From: Candidatus Uhrbacteria bacterium
GTDB taxonomy: Bacteria > Patescibacteriota > Patescibacteriia > JACQRZ01
Assembly: GCA_016209345.1 (NCBI GenBank)
Contig: JACQWH010000083.1
Coordinates: 1-11,655 of the forward strand
Length of the DNA stretch: 11,655 nucleotides
Direction: 5' to 3'
This document shows, piece by piece, positions 1-6,136 of the stretch. A program made the translations under genes and the position numbers. The notes below the pieces were generated by a model, which saw only the letters and a list, made by a program, of their open reading frames with translations, did not search any database and was not told the DNA's origin. Every line of letters begins with the position of its first letter. Position 1 is the first letter of the stretch.

Positions 1-1038
1 GGCAAATATTGTCTCCGGGTACGCAGTCAACACAACATTTTTCACTTCTTCAGCATTTTTACAATTCATAAGCTGGCCCCGCAACTCCTTGGCGCCGTCA
101 AAACCGGAAACGTATGCTTTATAATGTTTTTTCATAATATCAAAGTTTTTGATTCCCGCAAAGAGCTTTTCAAAAAGCGCCGTGTGCTCAAGCATAACCC
201 CTAACTTCTCCTCTAGGGATGGAACGGGCGGGATGCCTCGGCTGAAGCGAGGACTGTCGGGCCGCAGACCAGACGAGGCATTCCGCCCAATCCTCGCGAA
301 TAACCACGGATTGCCGAATATTGCACGACCCAGCATCACGCCGTCGCATCCATACTTTGTGACCTTCTCGCATGCCTCAGTAACATTTTTAACATCGCCG
401 TTGCCAAGAATCAGCGGACGCTTTTTCGAATCGCCAAACAACTCGTTTCGTAATGAAAGAATATCGGGCATAGCGTCCCAACGGGCAGGCACGTCGGACA
501 TCTCTTTTCGCGTGCGTAAATGAACGGTCAGTGCCGCGGGCCGGGAATCGAGAATCGCGCGAATCCAATTAAGATCTATGGTGTTATATCCAAGGCGCGT
601 TTTTACCGATACCGGCAGCTTTCCCGCGCCACGCTTGGTCTCTGCAATAATCTTTTGCGCAAGCTCTTTATCTTTCATAAGCGCCGCTCCCCCGCCCTGC
701 CGCACGATAGTGTTCACGGGACATCCCATATTGATATCGATCCCATCAAAACCAAGCTCTTGGATCAGAAGCGCTGTTTTGTAAAAATTCTCCGGATTGG
801 ATCCGAAAATCTGAGCAACGATCGGCCGTTCTTGCTCGGTATACCGGAAGTTGACCAGCAGTTTTTTTTGCCCGACAGAGCACAGTCCATCAACCGACGT
901 AAACTCGGTAACCATCACATCCGGCTTTCCATACTTGGCTATAATAGAACGAAACGCCGCGTCCGTGACATCGGCCATCGGCGCGAGGGCGATAATAGGA
1001 CGTTTTAATTGTTTCCACAAGTTTGTTTCTTTTTCCAT
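1..1038 (-). CDS. dus: tRNA-dihydrouridine synthase (Dus family), 3' end cut by the window edge
   Basis: FMN-dependent enzyme that reduces uridine to dihydrouridine in tRNA D-loops, in the cytoplasm. The frame is open from ATG at 1038-1036 to base 1, giving 346 residues without a stop. Visible family landmarks are an N-terminal APMADVTDAAFR segment (19-30), the DINMGCP motif with the catalytic Cys at 106, the SVKTRLG strand with Lys147 (143-150), the HLRTR segment (173-177), and FMN-phosphate segments NGDV (213-216) and GRAIFGNPW (237-245). The C-terminal helical part includes a KKHYKAYVSGFDGAKELR stretch near 303-320. The DusB-like GCP motif is clear but I cannot fix the subfamily. Residues about 251-272 are a palindrome-encoded insert (see 226-288). 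No Shine-Dalgarno is seen. It lies 88 bases after uvrC on the same strand and may be cotranscribed. Family assignment is firm. Confidence 0.93.
   Translation of the reverse strand, partial: MEKETNLWKQLKRPIIALAPMADVTDAAFRSIIAKYGKPDVMVTEFTSVDGLCSVGQKKLLVNFRYTEQERPIVAQIFGSNPENFYKTALLIQELGFDGIDINMGCPVNTIVRQGGGAALMKDKELAQKIIAETKRGAGKLPVSVKTRLGYNTIDLNWIRAILDSRPAALTVHLRTRKEMSDVPARWDAMPDILSLRNELFGDSKKRPLILGNGDVKNVTEACEKVTKYGCDGVMLGRAIFGNPWLFARIGRNASSGLRPDSPRFSRGIPPVPSLEEKLGVMLEHTALFEKLFAGIKNFDIMKKHYKAYVSGFDGAKELRGQLMNCKNAEEVKNVVLTAYPETIFA
226..288. repeat. 63-nt palindromic insert in frame inside the dihydrouridine synthase gene
   Basis: Two 15-nt arms form an inverted repeat with one mismatch: GGGCGGGATGCCTCG at 226-240 and CGAGGCATTCCGCCC at 274-288, with 33 bases between. 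The total, 63 nt, is exactly 21 codons, so the reading frame is kept. A second CGAGG at 248-252 can pair with CCTCG at 236-240 as a smaller alternative hairpin. The encoded stretch (GLRPDSPRFSRGIPP) is rich in Gly, Pro, Arg and Ser and falls between the FMN-binding core and the C-terminal helical domain. The architecture resembles protein-coding palindromic elements such as those of Rickettsia. That likeness is by form only. Confidence 0.6.
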
Positions 1039-1073
1039 GTGATTAACTTTTCGGCAGTAGAGAATTACGAATC

Positions 1074-1128
1074 AAGAATTATGAATTAAGCAACTGTCGC
1101 CTTGCTTAATTTTTGATTCATAATTCTT
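1074..1128. repeat. AT-rich inverted repeat at the uvrC stop codon
   Basis: The left arm AAGAATTATGAATTAAGCAA (1074-1093) is complementary to TTGCTTAATT (1102-1111) plus CATAATTCTT (1119-1128), with a 7-nt bulge in the right arm and an 8-nt loop. It covers two of the three bases of the uvrC stop codon (1127-1129). As RNA from the uvrC strand it could act as a 3'-end hairpin, but no clear U-tract follows, so it is a poor intrinsic terminator. It fills most of the 88-base gap between uvrC and dus. A related GAATTACGAATC direct copy lies just outside the left arm. Confidence 0.6.
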
Positions 1129-2701
1129 AGTTCGTCATATTTGACCGCCGCTTTCTTTGGAACGTAATAGCAAAACGATGTGCCTCATCACGAACCGCGC
1201 GGAGGAGTTGAAGTGCCGTACTTTTTGGTGGGAGAATAATCGGATCCTTTACTCCCGGTATATACACCTCCTCAAGGCGTTTTGCAAGGCCCGTCGTCGG
1301 TATATCAAGATGTAGGGCGGAAAGCGCGCGCAATGCGCTGTTCAACTGCCCCTTCCCCCCATCAATCATCAGGAGGTCGGGTTTTTTCTCCATCCCCCCT
1401 TGAAGGCGTTTTCCAAATCGCATAACCACCTCATGGATTGATGCGACGTCATTGTTACCTTTCACTGTTTTTATTTTAAACTTTCGGTAACCGCTCTTTG
1501 CTGGCTGACCATTGATAAATTGCACAAGCGACCCAACCGTTTCAGTTCCGCTCAAGTGGGAAATGTCGACGCAATCGATAACGCGAGGAAGCTCGATAAG
1601 CCGCAGTGCACGCTGGAGCTCATAGAGCTGTCCTCCCCCTTCTCCGAGTTTTGAGAGAAGATTCTTTTTCACCATCTCAAGCAATTTTCTCTTTATCCCT
1701 CGTTGCGGTATGACAAGCGAAACACCATGACCGCTTCGCGCGCGAAAATGGCGCTCAAGAAGCATACTATCTGGAACAGGTTCCGGAATCACGATTTCAC
1801 TGGGAATGGCATGGCTCGTATAATATTGAAGAAGAAAATCGCGCAGTGCCTCACGATCATCTTTTACGGCCAAGACATCAAGATCAAAAGTGAATTCCTT
1901 CCGACCGGAAATAATACCGCGATTGAAATGAAATAGCTGAATGGTTATGCACCGAACATTGCTAACAACATAATTGACAATATCTTGGTCATACCGCTTT
2001 GGTTGGGAGAGCTTTTGCTCCTCGCGCTTTCGCAGGGCGAGCAAACGATCGCGATAAATCTTTGCCTGCTCATACTGTTCGCGCCCTGCCGCATCCTTCA
2101 TAAGATGCTCTGTCTCTTTTATCAAAGATGAATATTCTCCGCGTAAAAATCGTATGGCTGATTTGATGGATTGTGCGTGTTCCTCTTTTGAAACCAGTCC
2201 TGCGCACGCGCCCGCGCACTGGCCCAATGAATAACGAAAGCATGGCCGCTTTTTATTTCTTTTAATTGAACAAAATTGGAAGAGCGCGTTTGCGCTCCGC
2301 AGAAGCTGGTTGCGTGCGGCGGCGGAAGGATACGGGCCAAAAAATGTTCCGTCTTTTGTTACTTTGCGTGCGATGACGAAACGCGGATATTCTTCCCGAG
2401 TCAGCTTTATAAATGCATATCTTCCGGGTGATTGGAGGTCTATATTATACTTCGGATGATGGGTCTGTATCAGCTGCGCCTCCAACACCAGCGCCTCTTC
2501 TTCGGTGTCCGTCACAATTGTTTCAATATCGGCAATTTCTGCGACAAGCGCCGTTGTTTTATAATCTCGCGCGCGCCAATACGAACTCACCCGCTTGCGC
2601 AGATTTTTTGCTTTTCCGACATAGATAACGCCGCCATCGGCATCTTTCATGAGATAGCAGCCGGTTGATGTGGTAAACGATTTTCTTAAAAAACTTGACA
2701 C
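1127..2701 (-). CDS. uvrC: Excinuclease ABC subunit C (UvrC), lacking the C-terminal HhH domain
   Basis: Endonuclease that makes the two incisions flanking a lesion in nucleotide excision repair, recruited by UvrB-DNA. The 524 residues contain, in order: a GIY-YIG nuclease domain (GCY 14-16, YVG 27-29, Arg35, Glu74), the four-Cys iron-sulphur region (C144, C154, C162, C166, spaced like E. coli UvrC), a UVR UvrB-contact helix pair near 193-227, and the RNase H-like nuclease with Asp379 in CVDISH, Asp447 in IDGGKGQ and His508 in RDEAHRF. It stops 16 residues after that His, so the usual tandem helix-hairpin-helix domain is absent. Only 88 bases remain before dus, too few to hide it. The start is GTG at 2701-2699, at the expected distance before the GIY domain, with no Shine-Dalgarno. 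The start codon overlaps the -35 box of an opposing promoter. Confidence 0.97.
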   Translation of the reverse strand: MSSFLRKSFTTSTGCYLMKDADGGVIYVGKAKNLRKRVSSYWRARDYKTTALVAEIADIETIVTDTEEEALVLEAQLIQTHHPKYNIDLQSPGRYAFIKLTREEYPRFVIARKVTKDGTFFGPYPSAAARNQLLRSANALFQFCSIKRNKKRPCFRYSLGQCAGACAGLVSKEEHAQSIKSAIRFLRGEYSSLIKETEHLMKDAAGREQYEQAKIYRDRLLALRKREEQKLSQPKRYDQDIVNYVVSNVRCITIQLFHFNRGIISGRKEFTFDLDVLAVKDDREALRDFLLQYYTSHAIPSEIVIPEPVPDSMLLERHFRARSGHGVSLVIPQRGIKRKLLEMVKKNLLSKLGEGGGQLYELQRALRLIELPRVIDCVDISHLSGTETVGSLVQFINGQPAKSGYRKFKIKTVKGNNDVASIHEVVMRFGKRLQGGMEKKPDLLMIDGGKGQLNSALRALSALHLDIPTTGLAKRLEEVYIPGVKDPIILPPKSTALQLLRAVRDEAHRFAITFQRKRRSNMTN

Positions 2702-2723
2702 AATTTTTATCGTTCTGTATTAT
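2695..2723 (+). promoter_or_regulatory. Near-consensus sigma70-type promoter driving the small RNA
   Basis: TTGACA (2695-2700) is a perfect -35 box, followed by a 17-base spacer and TATTAT (2718-2723), a 5/6 match to the -10 box. It is the best promoter I see in the window. The predicted start is about 2730-2731. The -35 box lies over the GTG start codon of uvrC on the other strand, so firing here could interfere with uvrC transcription. Confidence 0.75.
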
Positions 2724-2730
2724 TATCATT

Positions 2731-2804
2731 AGATGGTAAGTCTGTTCCGACGGGAATCGTCAGAACCCCCGAAAAGCTCCCAATTATGGGGGCTTTTCAT
2801 TTTA
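2731..2804 (+). ncRNA. Predicted ~75-nt small RNA, antisense to the anticodon arm of the neighbouring tRNA-like RNA
   Basis: A strong promoter (2695-2723) and an intrinsic terminator (2771-2804) define a short transcript with no plausible protein. It starts near 2731. It then carries ATGGTAAGTCTG (2733-2744), an exact reverse complement of CAGACTTACCAT (2857-2868) in the downstream tRNA-like element. Next comes a small UUCC-GACG-GGAA hairpin (2745-2756), a CCCCC run (2766-2770) and the terminator. The CCCCC run could alternatively pair with the terminator's GGGGG arm (2788-2792), so the terminator could be switchable. I do not recognise the RNA family. A role as antisense or leader regulator of the tRNA-like RNA is inference. 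Confidence 0.5.
2771..2804 (+). terminator. Intrinsic terminator of the small RNA
   Basis: GAAAAGCTCCC (2771-2781) pairs with GGGGGCTTTTC (2788-2798) over 11 bp including one U-G wobble, with a 6-base AATTAT loop. The 3' arm runs into TTTTCATTTT, a T-rich tract, while the 5' arm starts with AAAA. It functions in the plus direction only, since no T-tract follows on the other strand. Confidence 0.7.
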
Positions 2805-2813
2805 TGTTATACT
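2805..2813 (+). promoter_or_regulatory. Extended -10 promoter for the tRNA-like RNA
   Basis: TGTTATACT is a TG-n-TATACT extended -10 element directly after the small-RNA terminator. Initiation would fall near 2820, ten bases before the predicted 5' end of the cloverleaf. No good -35 box is seen, as expected for extended -10 promoters. Confidence 0.5.
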
Positions 2814-2829
2814 GCATTCATGGATCTGA

Positions 2830-2901
2830 GGGCCGAGTCCTGGACGGTTCCAGGGGCAGACTTACCATTTTGCTTTTGGGGTTCGACTCCCCCTCGGTCC
2901 A
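2830..2901 (+). tRNA. Atypical tRNA-like RNA (cloverleaf; anticodon position could read UAC, Val)
   Basis: The sequence folds as a tRNA-like cloverleaf. The acceptor stem GGGCCGAG/CTCGGTCC is 8 bp with one G-U (2830-2837 with 2893-2900). The T arm GGGG-TTCGACT-CCCC (2878-2892) has a canonical T-loop, and A2901 sits at the discriminator position. The D-arm CCTGG/CCAGG (2839-2843, 2850-2854) encloses GG. The anticodon-like stem GCAGA/TTTGC (2856-2860, 2869-2873) has an 8-nt loop CTTACCAT. Acceptor plus T stems total 12 bp, the normal coaxial length, split 8+4 instead of 7+5. Departures from a standard tRNA are no U8 or A14, a lengthened D-stem, an 8-nt anticodon loop, a 3-5 nt T-rich variable region and no encoded CCA. 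It ends one base before the uvrA stop codon. A true tRNA-Val(UAC), a decayed tRNA or a tRNA mimic are all possible. Confidence 0.45.
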
Positions 2902-2902
2902 T

Positions 2903-5710
2903 TCATAATTTCTTCAGCACTTTTTTCAAAAACTGTCCCGTATAACTTTCTGCTGTTTTTGCAACTTCTTCAGGAGTGCCTGTCGCGATTATTCTTCCAC
3001 CCGCATCCCCACCCTCGGGTCCCAAGTCAATAATATAATCAGCGGTCTTGATGACATCAAGATTGTGCTCAATCACAAGCACGGTATTCCCCTTTTCAAC
3101 CAGCCGGTTCAACACGCCAAGGAGTTTTTTAATATCCTCAAAGTGCAATCCGGTTGTCGGCTCGTCGAGAATATACAGCGTCCTGCACGTATCGCGCCGT
3201 GACAGTTCCGTTGCCAGTTTGATCCGTTGCGCCTCGCCGCCGGACAGCGTGGTTGCCGACTGGCCCAGCTCGATATATCCAAGACCCACGTCGAGCAGCG
3301 TCTGGAGTTTGTTCTTCACTCTTGGAATCGGCGCAAAAAACCGTACCGCCTCCTCAACTGTCATGGCAAGCACGTCGGCAATATTTTTCTCCTTATACAG
3401 TATCGACAGCGTTTCTTCGTCGTAGCGCTTGCCGGCGCATACCTCGCAGGGAATATAGACGTCGGGAAGAAAATGCATTTCTATTTTTATCAATCCGTCC
3501 CCTTCGCAGTTGCCGCACCGTCCTTCTGAAACATTGAAGCTGAACCGTCCCGGCGCATACCCGCGCATCCGTGCTTCCTTTGTCGCGGTAAACAGCTCAC
3601 GGATATGCGTAAAAACACCGGTATACGTCGCGGGGTTTGACCGCGGTGTGCGGCCGATGGGATTTTGGTCGATAATGATGACTTTATCAAGGTATCCTAC
3701 TCCATCAATTTTTTTATACGCACCGGGAATATCCGACGACCCAAAAAATGTCTTTGCCAGAATCGGATAGAGCGTTTCTGTCACGAGCGTGCTTTTTCCG
3801 CTTCCCGACACGCCGGTAATACATGCAAACACCGACAATGGAAATTTCACCTCTATATTTTTGAGATTGTGCTCGCCAGCACCGCTCAGGGTCAACCATC
3901 CGCGAGCAGTCCTGCGCTTGTCCGGAACAGGGATGGTTTTCTTTCCCGACAAGTACTGACCGGTCAGCGAATCCTTTGCCGACAAAATTTTTGAGGGAAC
4001 GCCGGAAAAGACAACGTGCCCGCCATGCACGCCGGCGCCCGGCCCGATGTCGATGATATGGTCAGACGCGTGCATTGTCTCTTCATCGTGTTCTACCACG
4101 ATCACGGTGTTTCCGATGTCGCGCAGATTTTTCAATGTTTCAATCAATTTCTTGTTATCCCGCTGATGCAGGCCTATGGACGGCTCATCGAGAATATACA
4201 TAACGCCGCGCAGCTCCGTCCCGATTTGCGTCGCAAGATGGATGCGCTGCGCTTCTCCCCCGGAAAGCGATCCCGCACTGCGGGACAATGTCAAATATTC
4301 CAATCCGACATTTACCAAAAACAGCGCCCGAGAACGAATTTCCTTGATGATTTGATTTGCTATTTTCTTTTCTTTGTCGGACAGCGCAAGATCGCCAAAG
4401 AATGCCAACGTCTCCTGCAAAGACATGTCCGTCAGCTCCATGATATTTTTTTTGCCAACGGTGACAGCCATGCTTTCCTTTTTCAGCCGATTGCTCTTGC
4501 AGGATGGGCACATTGTCGGACGCAAAAACTTTGCAATCTCGGCTCTGCGCTCCTCTGATCCGGTCTTGTGATAGTAGCGTTTGAGCTGCGGTACAATACC
4601 CTCATAGCCCACTTCCGGATCGCCTTCAAGCAGCATGCGGATTACCGGACGGGGAAGAGTGCGTATCGGCGCGTCGAGATTGAAATGATAGTGTTTTGAC
4701 AGTGCGGAAAGCGCGCTGTCCCTCATCCACAGCGCCGACGTTGTCCAAGGGGCGATACCGCCGCGCAAGATGGATCGGCTCGGGTCGGGTAGTATCAAAT
4801 CTTCGTCAAACTCTTCAATCACCCCCAGCCCGTGGCATTCGGGACATGCACCCTGCGGCGCGTTAAATGAAAAATTCCGCGGCTGAAGTTCATCAAAGCT
4901 TATCCCGCATGTCACGCACGCGAGATGCTGGCTGAAAAATTTTTCATCGTATTTTTTTGATTCAATACCAAGCGCGCTCCCCGCCTCGCGTTTTTCCACC
5001 AGCACGATGATAAACCCGCCTCCCTGGACAAGCCCTTTTTCGACTGATTCCTGAATACGGGATTTTTCTTCGCCGGAGACCTCAAACCGATCAACGACGA
5101 CTTCTATCGTGTGCTGAACATAGCGCTTGAGTAAAATATTTTCCGTTCCGAGATTGTACAGTACACCATCAACGCGCACGCGCGTAAATCCTTGTTTTTT
5201 CAAATCGGTAAAAAGATAATCGTATGTTCCCTTTTTCGCCCGAACAAGAGGCGCAAGGATAGTGGCGCGCTTGCCGTGATATTCTGTGACGATTTGTTTG
5301 GTAATCGACTGTGCGTCCTGATGGGCAATGCGCGCACCGCATGCGGGACAATGGGGGATGCCGATACGGGCATAGAGCAGGCGGAGGTAATCGTAGATTT
5401 CCGTCACGGTCGCAACGGTCGAGCGAGGATTTGCCGACAGTTTTTTCTGTTGTATCGCAACTGCCGGACTCAAACCCTTGATGGAGTCAACATCGGGCTT
5501 GTTCATAATGCCCAAAAACTGCCGTGCGTATGCCGATAAGCTCTCGACATACCGACGCTGTCCCTCGGCATACAGCGTATCAAATGCCAAAGACGACTTC
5601 CCGCTTCCGGAAAGCCCCGTGATCACGGTCAGCGAATTAATCGGAATCTCAACGTCGATGTTTTTGAGATTGTGCTGCCGCGCGCCTTTGATGATGATGG
5701 AGTCGAGCAT
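2903..5710 (-). CDS. uvrA: Excinuclease ABC subunit A (UvrA)
   Basis: DNA-damage sensor ATPase of nucleotide excision repair; a dimer loads UvrB at lesions. The 935 residues match the family's usual length (~940). Both ABC ATPase modules are complete: Walker A GLSGSGKS (32-39) and GVSGSGKS (633-640), signatures LSGGEAQRI (482-490 and 822-830), and Walker B MYILDEPS (504-511) and LYILDEP (845-851). Zinc-binding Cys pairs lie at C265/C268 with C289/C292, and at C732/C735 with C755/C758. A further CPAC at 121-124 and CPSC at 401-404 are visible. The start is ATG at 5710-5708, giving the normal MLDSIIIKGARQHNLKNI opening, without a Shine-Dalgarno. Upstream is a heptamer-repeat tract with a possible TATAAC -10. 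The stop, TGA 2905-2903, abuts the convergent tRNA-like RNA. No terminator is visible for it. Confidence 0.98.
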   Translation of the reverse strand: MLDSIIIKGARQHNLKNIDVEIPINSLTVITGLSGSGKSSLAFDTLYAEGQRRYVESLSAYARQFLGIMNKPDVDSIKGLSPAVAIQQKKLSANPRSTVATVTEIYDYLRLLYARIGIPHCPACGARIAHQDAQSITKQIVTEYHGKRATILAPLVRAKKGTYDYLFTDLKKQGFTRVRVDGVLYNLGTENILLKRYVQHTIEVVVDRFEVSGEEKSRIQESVEKGLVQGGGFIIVLVEKREAGSALGIESKKYDEKFFSQHLACVTCGISFDELQPRNFSFNAPQGACPECHGLGVIEEFDEDLILPDPSRSILRGGIAPWTTSALWMRDSALSALSKHYHFNLDAPIRTLPRPVIRMLLEGDPEVGYEGIVPQLKRYYHKTGSEERRAEIAKFLRPTMCPSCKSNRLKKESMAVTVGKKNIMELTDMSLQETLAFFGDLALSDKEKKIANQIIKEIRSRALFLVNVGLEYLTLSRSAGSLSGGEAQRIHLATQIGTELRGVMYILDEPSIGLHQRDNKKLIETLKNLRDIGNTVIVVEHDEETMHASDHIIDIGPGAGVHGGHVVFSGVPSKILSAKDSLTGQYLSGKKTIPVPDKRRTARGWLTLSGAGEHNLKNIEVKFPLSVFACITGVSGSGKSTLVTETLYPILAKTFFGSSDIPGAYKKIDGVGYLDKVIIIDQNPIGRTPRSNPATYTGVFTHIRELFTATKEARMRGYAPGRFSFNVSEGRCGNCEGDGLIKIEMHFLPDVYIPCEVCAGKRYDEETLSILYKEKNIADVLAMTVEEAVRFFAPIPRVKNKLQTLLDVGLGYIELGQSATTLSGGEAQRIKLATELSRRDTCRTLYILDEPTTGLHFEDIKKLLGVLNRLVEKGNTVLVIEHNLDVIKTADYIIDLGPEGGDAGGRIIATGTPEEVAKTAESYTGQFLKKVLKKL

Positions 5711-5725
5711 AGGGGGCAGGGATCT

Positions 5726-5774
5726 GGTTTCAGGTTATAGTGGTCAGGTTTCAGGGGTCAGGTGTCAGGTGTCA
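5726..5774. repeat. Heptamer tandem repeat upstream of uvrA
   Basis: Four contiguous 7-mers of the form GGNNTCA occupy 5747-5774 (GGTTTCA, GGGGTCA, GGTGTCA, GGTGTCA). A further GGTTTCA lies at 5726-5732 and a partial GGTCA at 5742-5746. On the uvrA strand the units read TGACACC/TGAAACC, so each supplies a -35-like CTGAC sequence. It resembles short intergenic tandem repeats known from several bacterial genomes. Confidence 0.7.
5734..5761 (-). promoter_or_regulatory. Possible uvrA promoter inside the heptamer repeat
   Basis: On the minus strand, CTGACC (5761-5756) and TATAAC (5739-5734) are separated by 16 bases and sit about 24 bases before the uvrA ATG. The -10 is a 5/6 match, the -35 weak. 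The predicted leader would be under 20 nt and has no Shine-Dalgarno. No LexA-like operator was found by eye here. Confidence 0.35.
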
Positions 5775-5819
5775 AAAAAACATGCTCAGGGCCGATCGAT
5801 AAAACGAACGGCCCTGGCA
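5774..5819 (-). terminator. Intrinsic terminator of the 62-aa gene
   Basis: Read on the minus strand, TGCCAGGGCCG (5819-5809) pairs with CGGCCCTGAGCA (5794-5783) as an 11-bp stem with one bulged base and a 14-nt loop, followed by TG and seven Ts (5780-5774). It starts nine bases after the stop codon of the 62-aa ORF and is upstream of uvrA, so it separates the two transcripts. Confidence 0.75.
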
Positions 5820-5827
5820 AAAACGTG

Positions 5828-6016
5828 CTACTTCTGCTCGTCGCCCTCCTTCCTTTCTTGCGACTTTTTGGCCGCATTGTCACCGAACTGGCTCCACTCA
5901 TGGTCGGACCAGTTGGGCATGCGCTCTACCTCGATGTTCGCCCCGGCGCCCTGCGCCGCGGCGAAAAGCTGAACATCTTTGCCTTTCTTCGAAAGGCGAA
6001 CCTTGATTTTCGCCAA
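5828..6016 (-). CDS. Small charged protein of unknown function (62 aa)
   Basis: I do not recognise this protein. The best start is TTG at 6016-6014, because a strong GGAGG (6028-6024) stands 7 bases before it, the only clear Shine-Dalgarno in the window. An upstream ATG (6037-6035 or 6049-6047) would put that site inside the gene. The product opens with a basic, strand-like segment (AKIKVRLSKKGKDVQL), then a small-residue patch AAAQGAGA, a PNWSDHEW segment with two Trp, and a Lys/Glu-rich tail. There is no signal peptide or membrane segment. It sits between uvrB and uvrA but has its own promoter (6045-6072) and terminator (5774-5819), so it is a monocistronic unit. A role linked to the Uvr proteins is suggested only by position. 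It is probably real, given the signals around it. Confidence 0.65.
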   Translation of the reverse strand: MAKIKVRLSKKGKDVQLFAAAQGAGANIEVERMPNWSDHEWSQFGDNAAKKSQERKEGDEQK

Positions 6017-6044
6017 CTTTTCACCTCCCGTTGACATGATGTAT

Positions 6045-6072
6045 ATCATACGGAAAATTTAAAAAAATGCAA
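6045..6072 (-). promoter_or_regulatory. Promoter of the 62-aa gene
   Basis: On the minus strand TTGCAT (6072-6067), a 16-base AT-rich spacer and TATGAT (6050-6045, 5/6 match) are followed by a predicted start near 6038 and a ~20-nt leader holding the GGAGG site at 6028-6024. The -35 is weak. Confidence 0.45.
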
Positions 6073-6075
6073 TTC

Positions 6076-6136
6076 AAAGGAAATGGGGTCTGGCTCAATT
6101 TCTCGAAGAGAATTTGTGCCTGACCCCATTTCCTTT
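6076..6136. repeat. 61-nt near-perfect hairpin at the uvrB stop codon (REP-like)
   Basis: The outer arms AAAGGAAATGGGGTC (6076-6090) and GACCCCATTTCCTTT (6122-6136) are perfect inverse complements. The inner arms (6091-6104 and 6108-6121) pair with three mismatches around a GAA loop, giving 29 bp of stem in total with 26 matches. It overlaps two bases of the uvrB stop codon. After it, on the uvrB strand, comes GAATTGCA then seven Ts, so it may also end the uvrB transcript. The GGGGTC...GACCCC arms resemble mobile REP-type hairpins seen in other bacteria. That is a resemblance from memory, unverified. Confidence 0.75.

Noticed and set aside
520..1008. A 162-codon plus-strand ORF across the dihydrouridine synthase
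   Set aside because: It lies opposite the family motifs of the minus-strand gene and shows no protein-like features.
2731..2804. A T-box riboswitch (GUA next to a structure with a terminator, matching a UAC anticodon)
   Set aside because: The conserved T-box antiterminator sequence and AG-bulge motifs are missing, and no amino-acid gene follows on the plus strand.
2731..2901. A short tmRNA, because of TTCCGACGGGAAT near the 5' end and TTCGACTCCCCC near the 3' end
   Set aside because: The sequence is only ~170 nt, has no tag ORF, and the 5' acceptor strand pairing with TCGGTCC lies at 2830 rather than at the transcript start.
2733..2945. A 70-codon plus-strand ORF starting at the small-RNA 5' end
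   Set aside because: It would be almost leaderless, crosses an intrinsic terminator and the tRNA-like fold, runs into uvrA antisense sequence, and has no protein-like pattern.
5726..5774. CRISPR-like repeats
   Set aside because: The units are 7 nt in direct tandem without spacers, and no cas gene is present.
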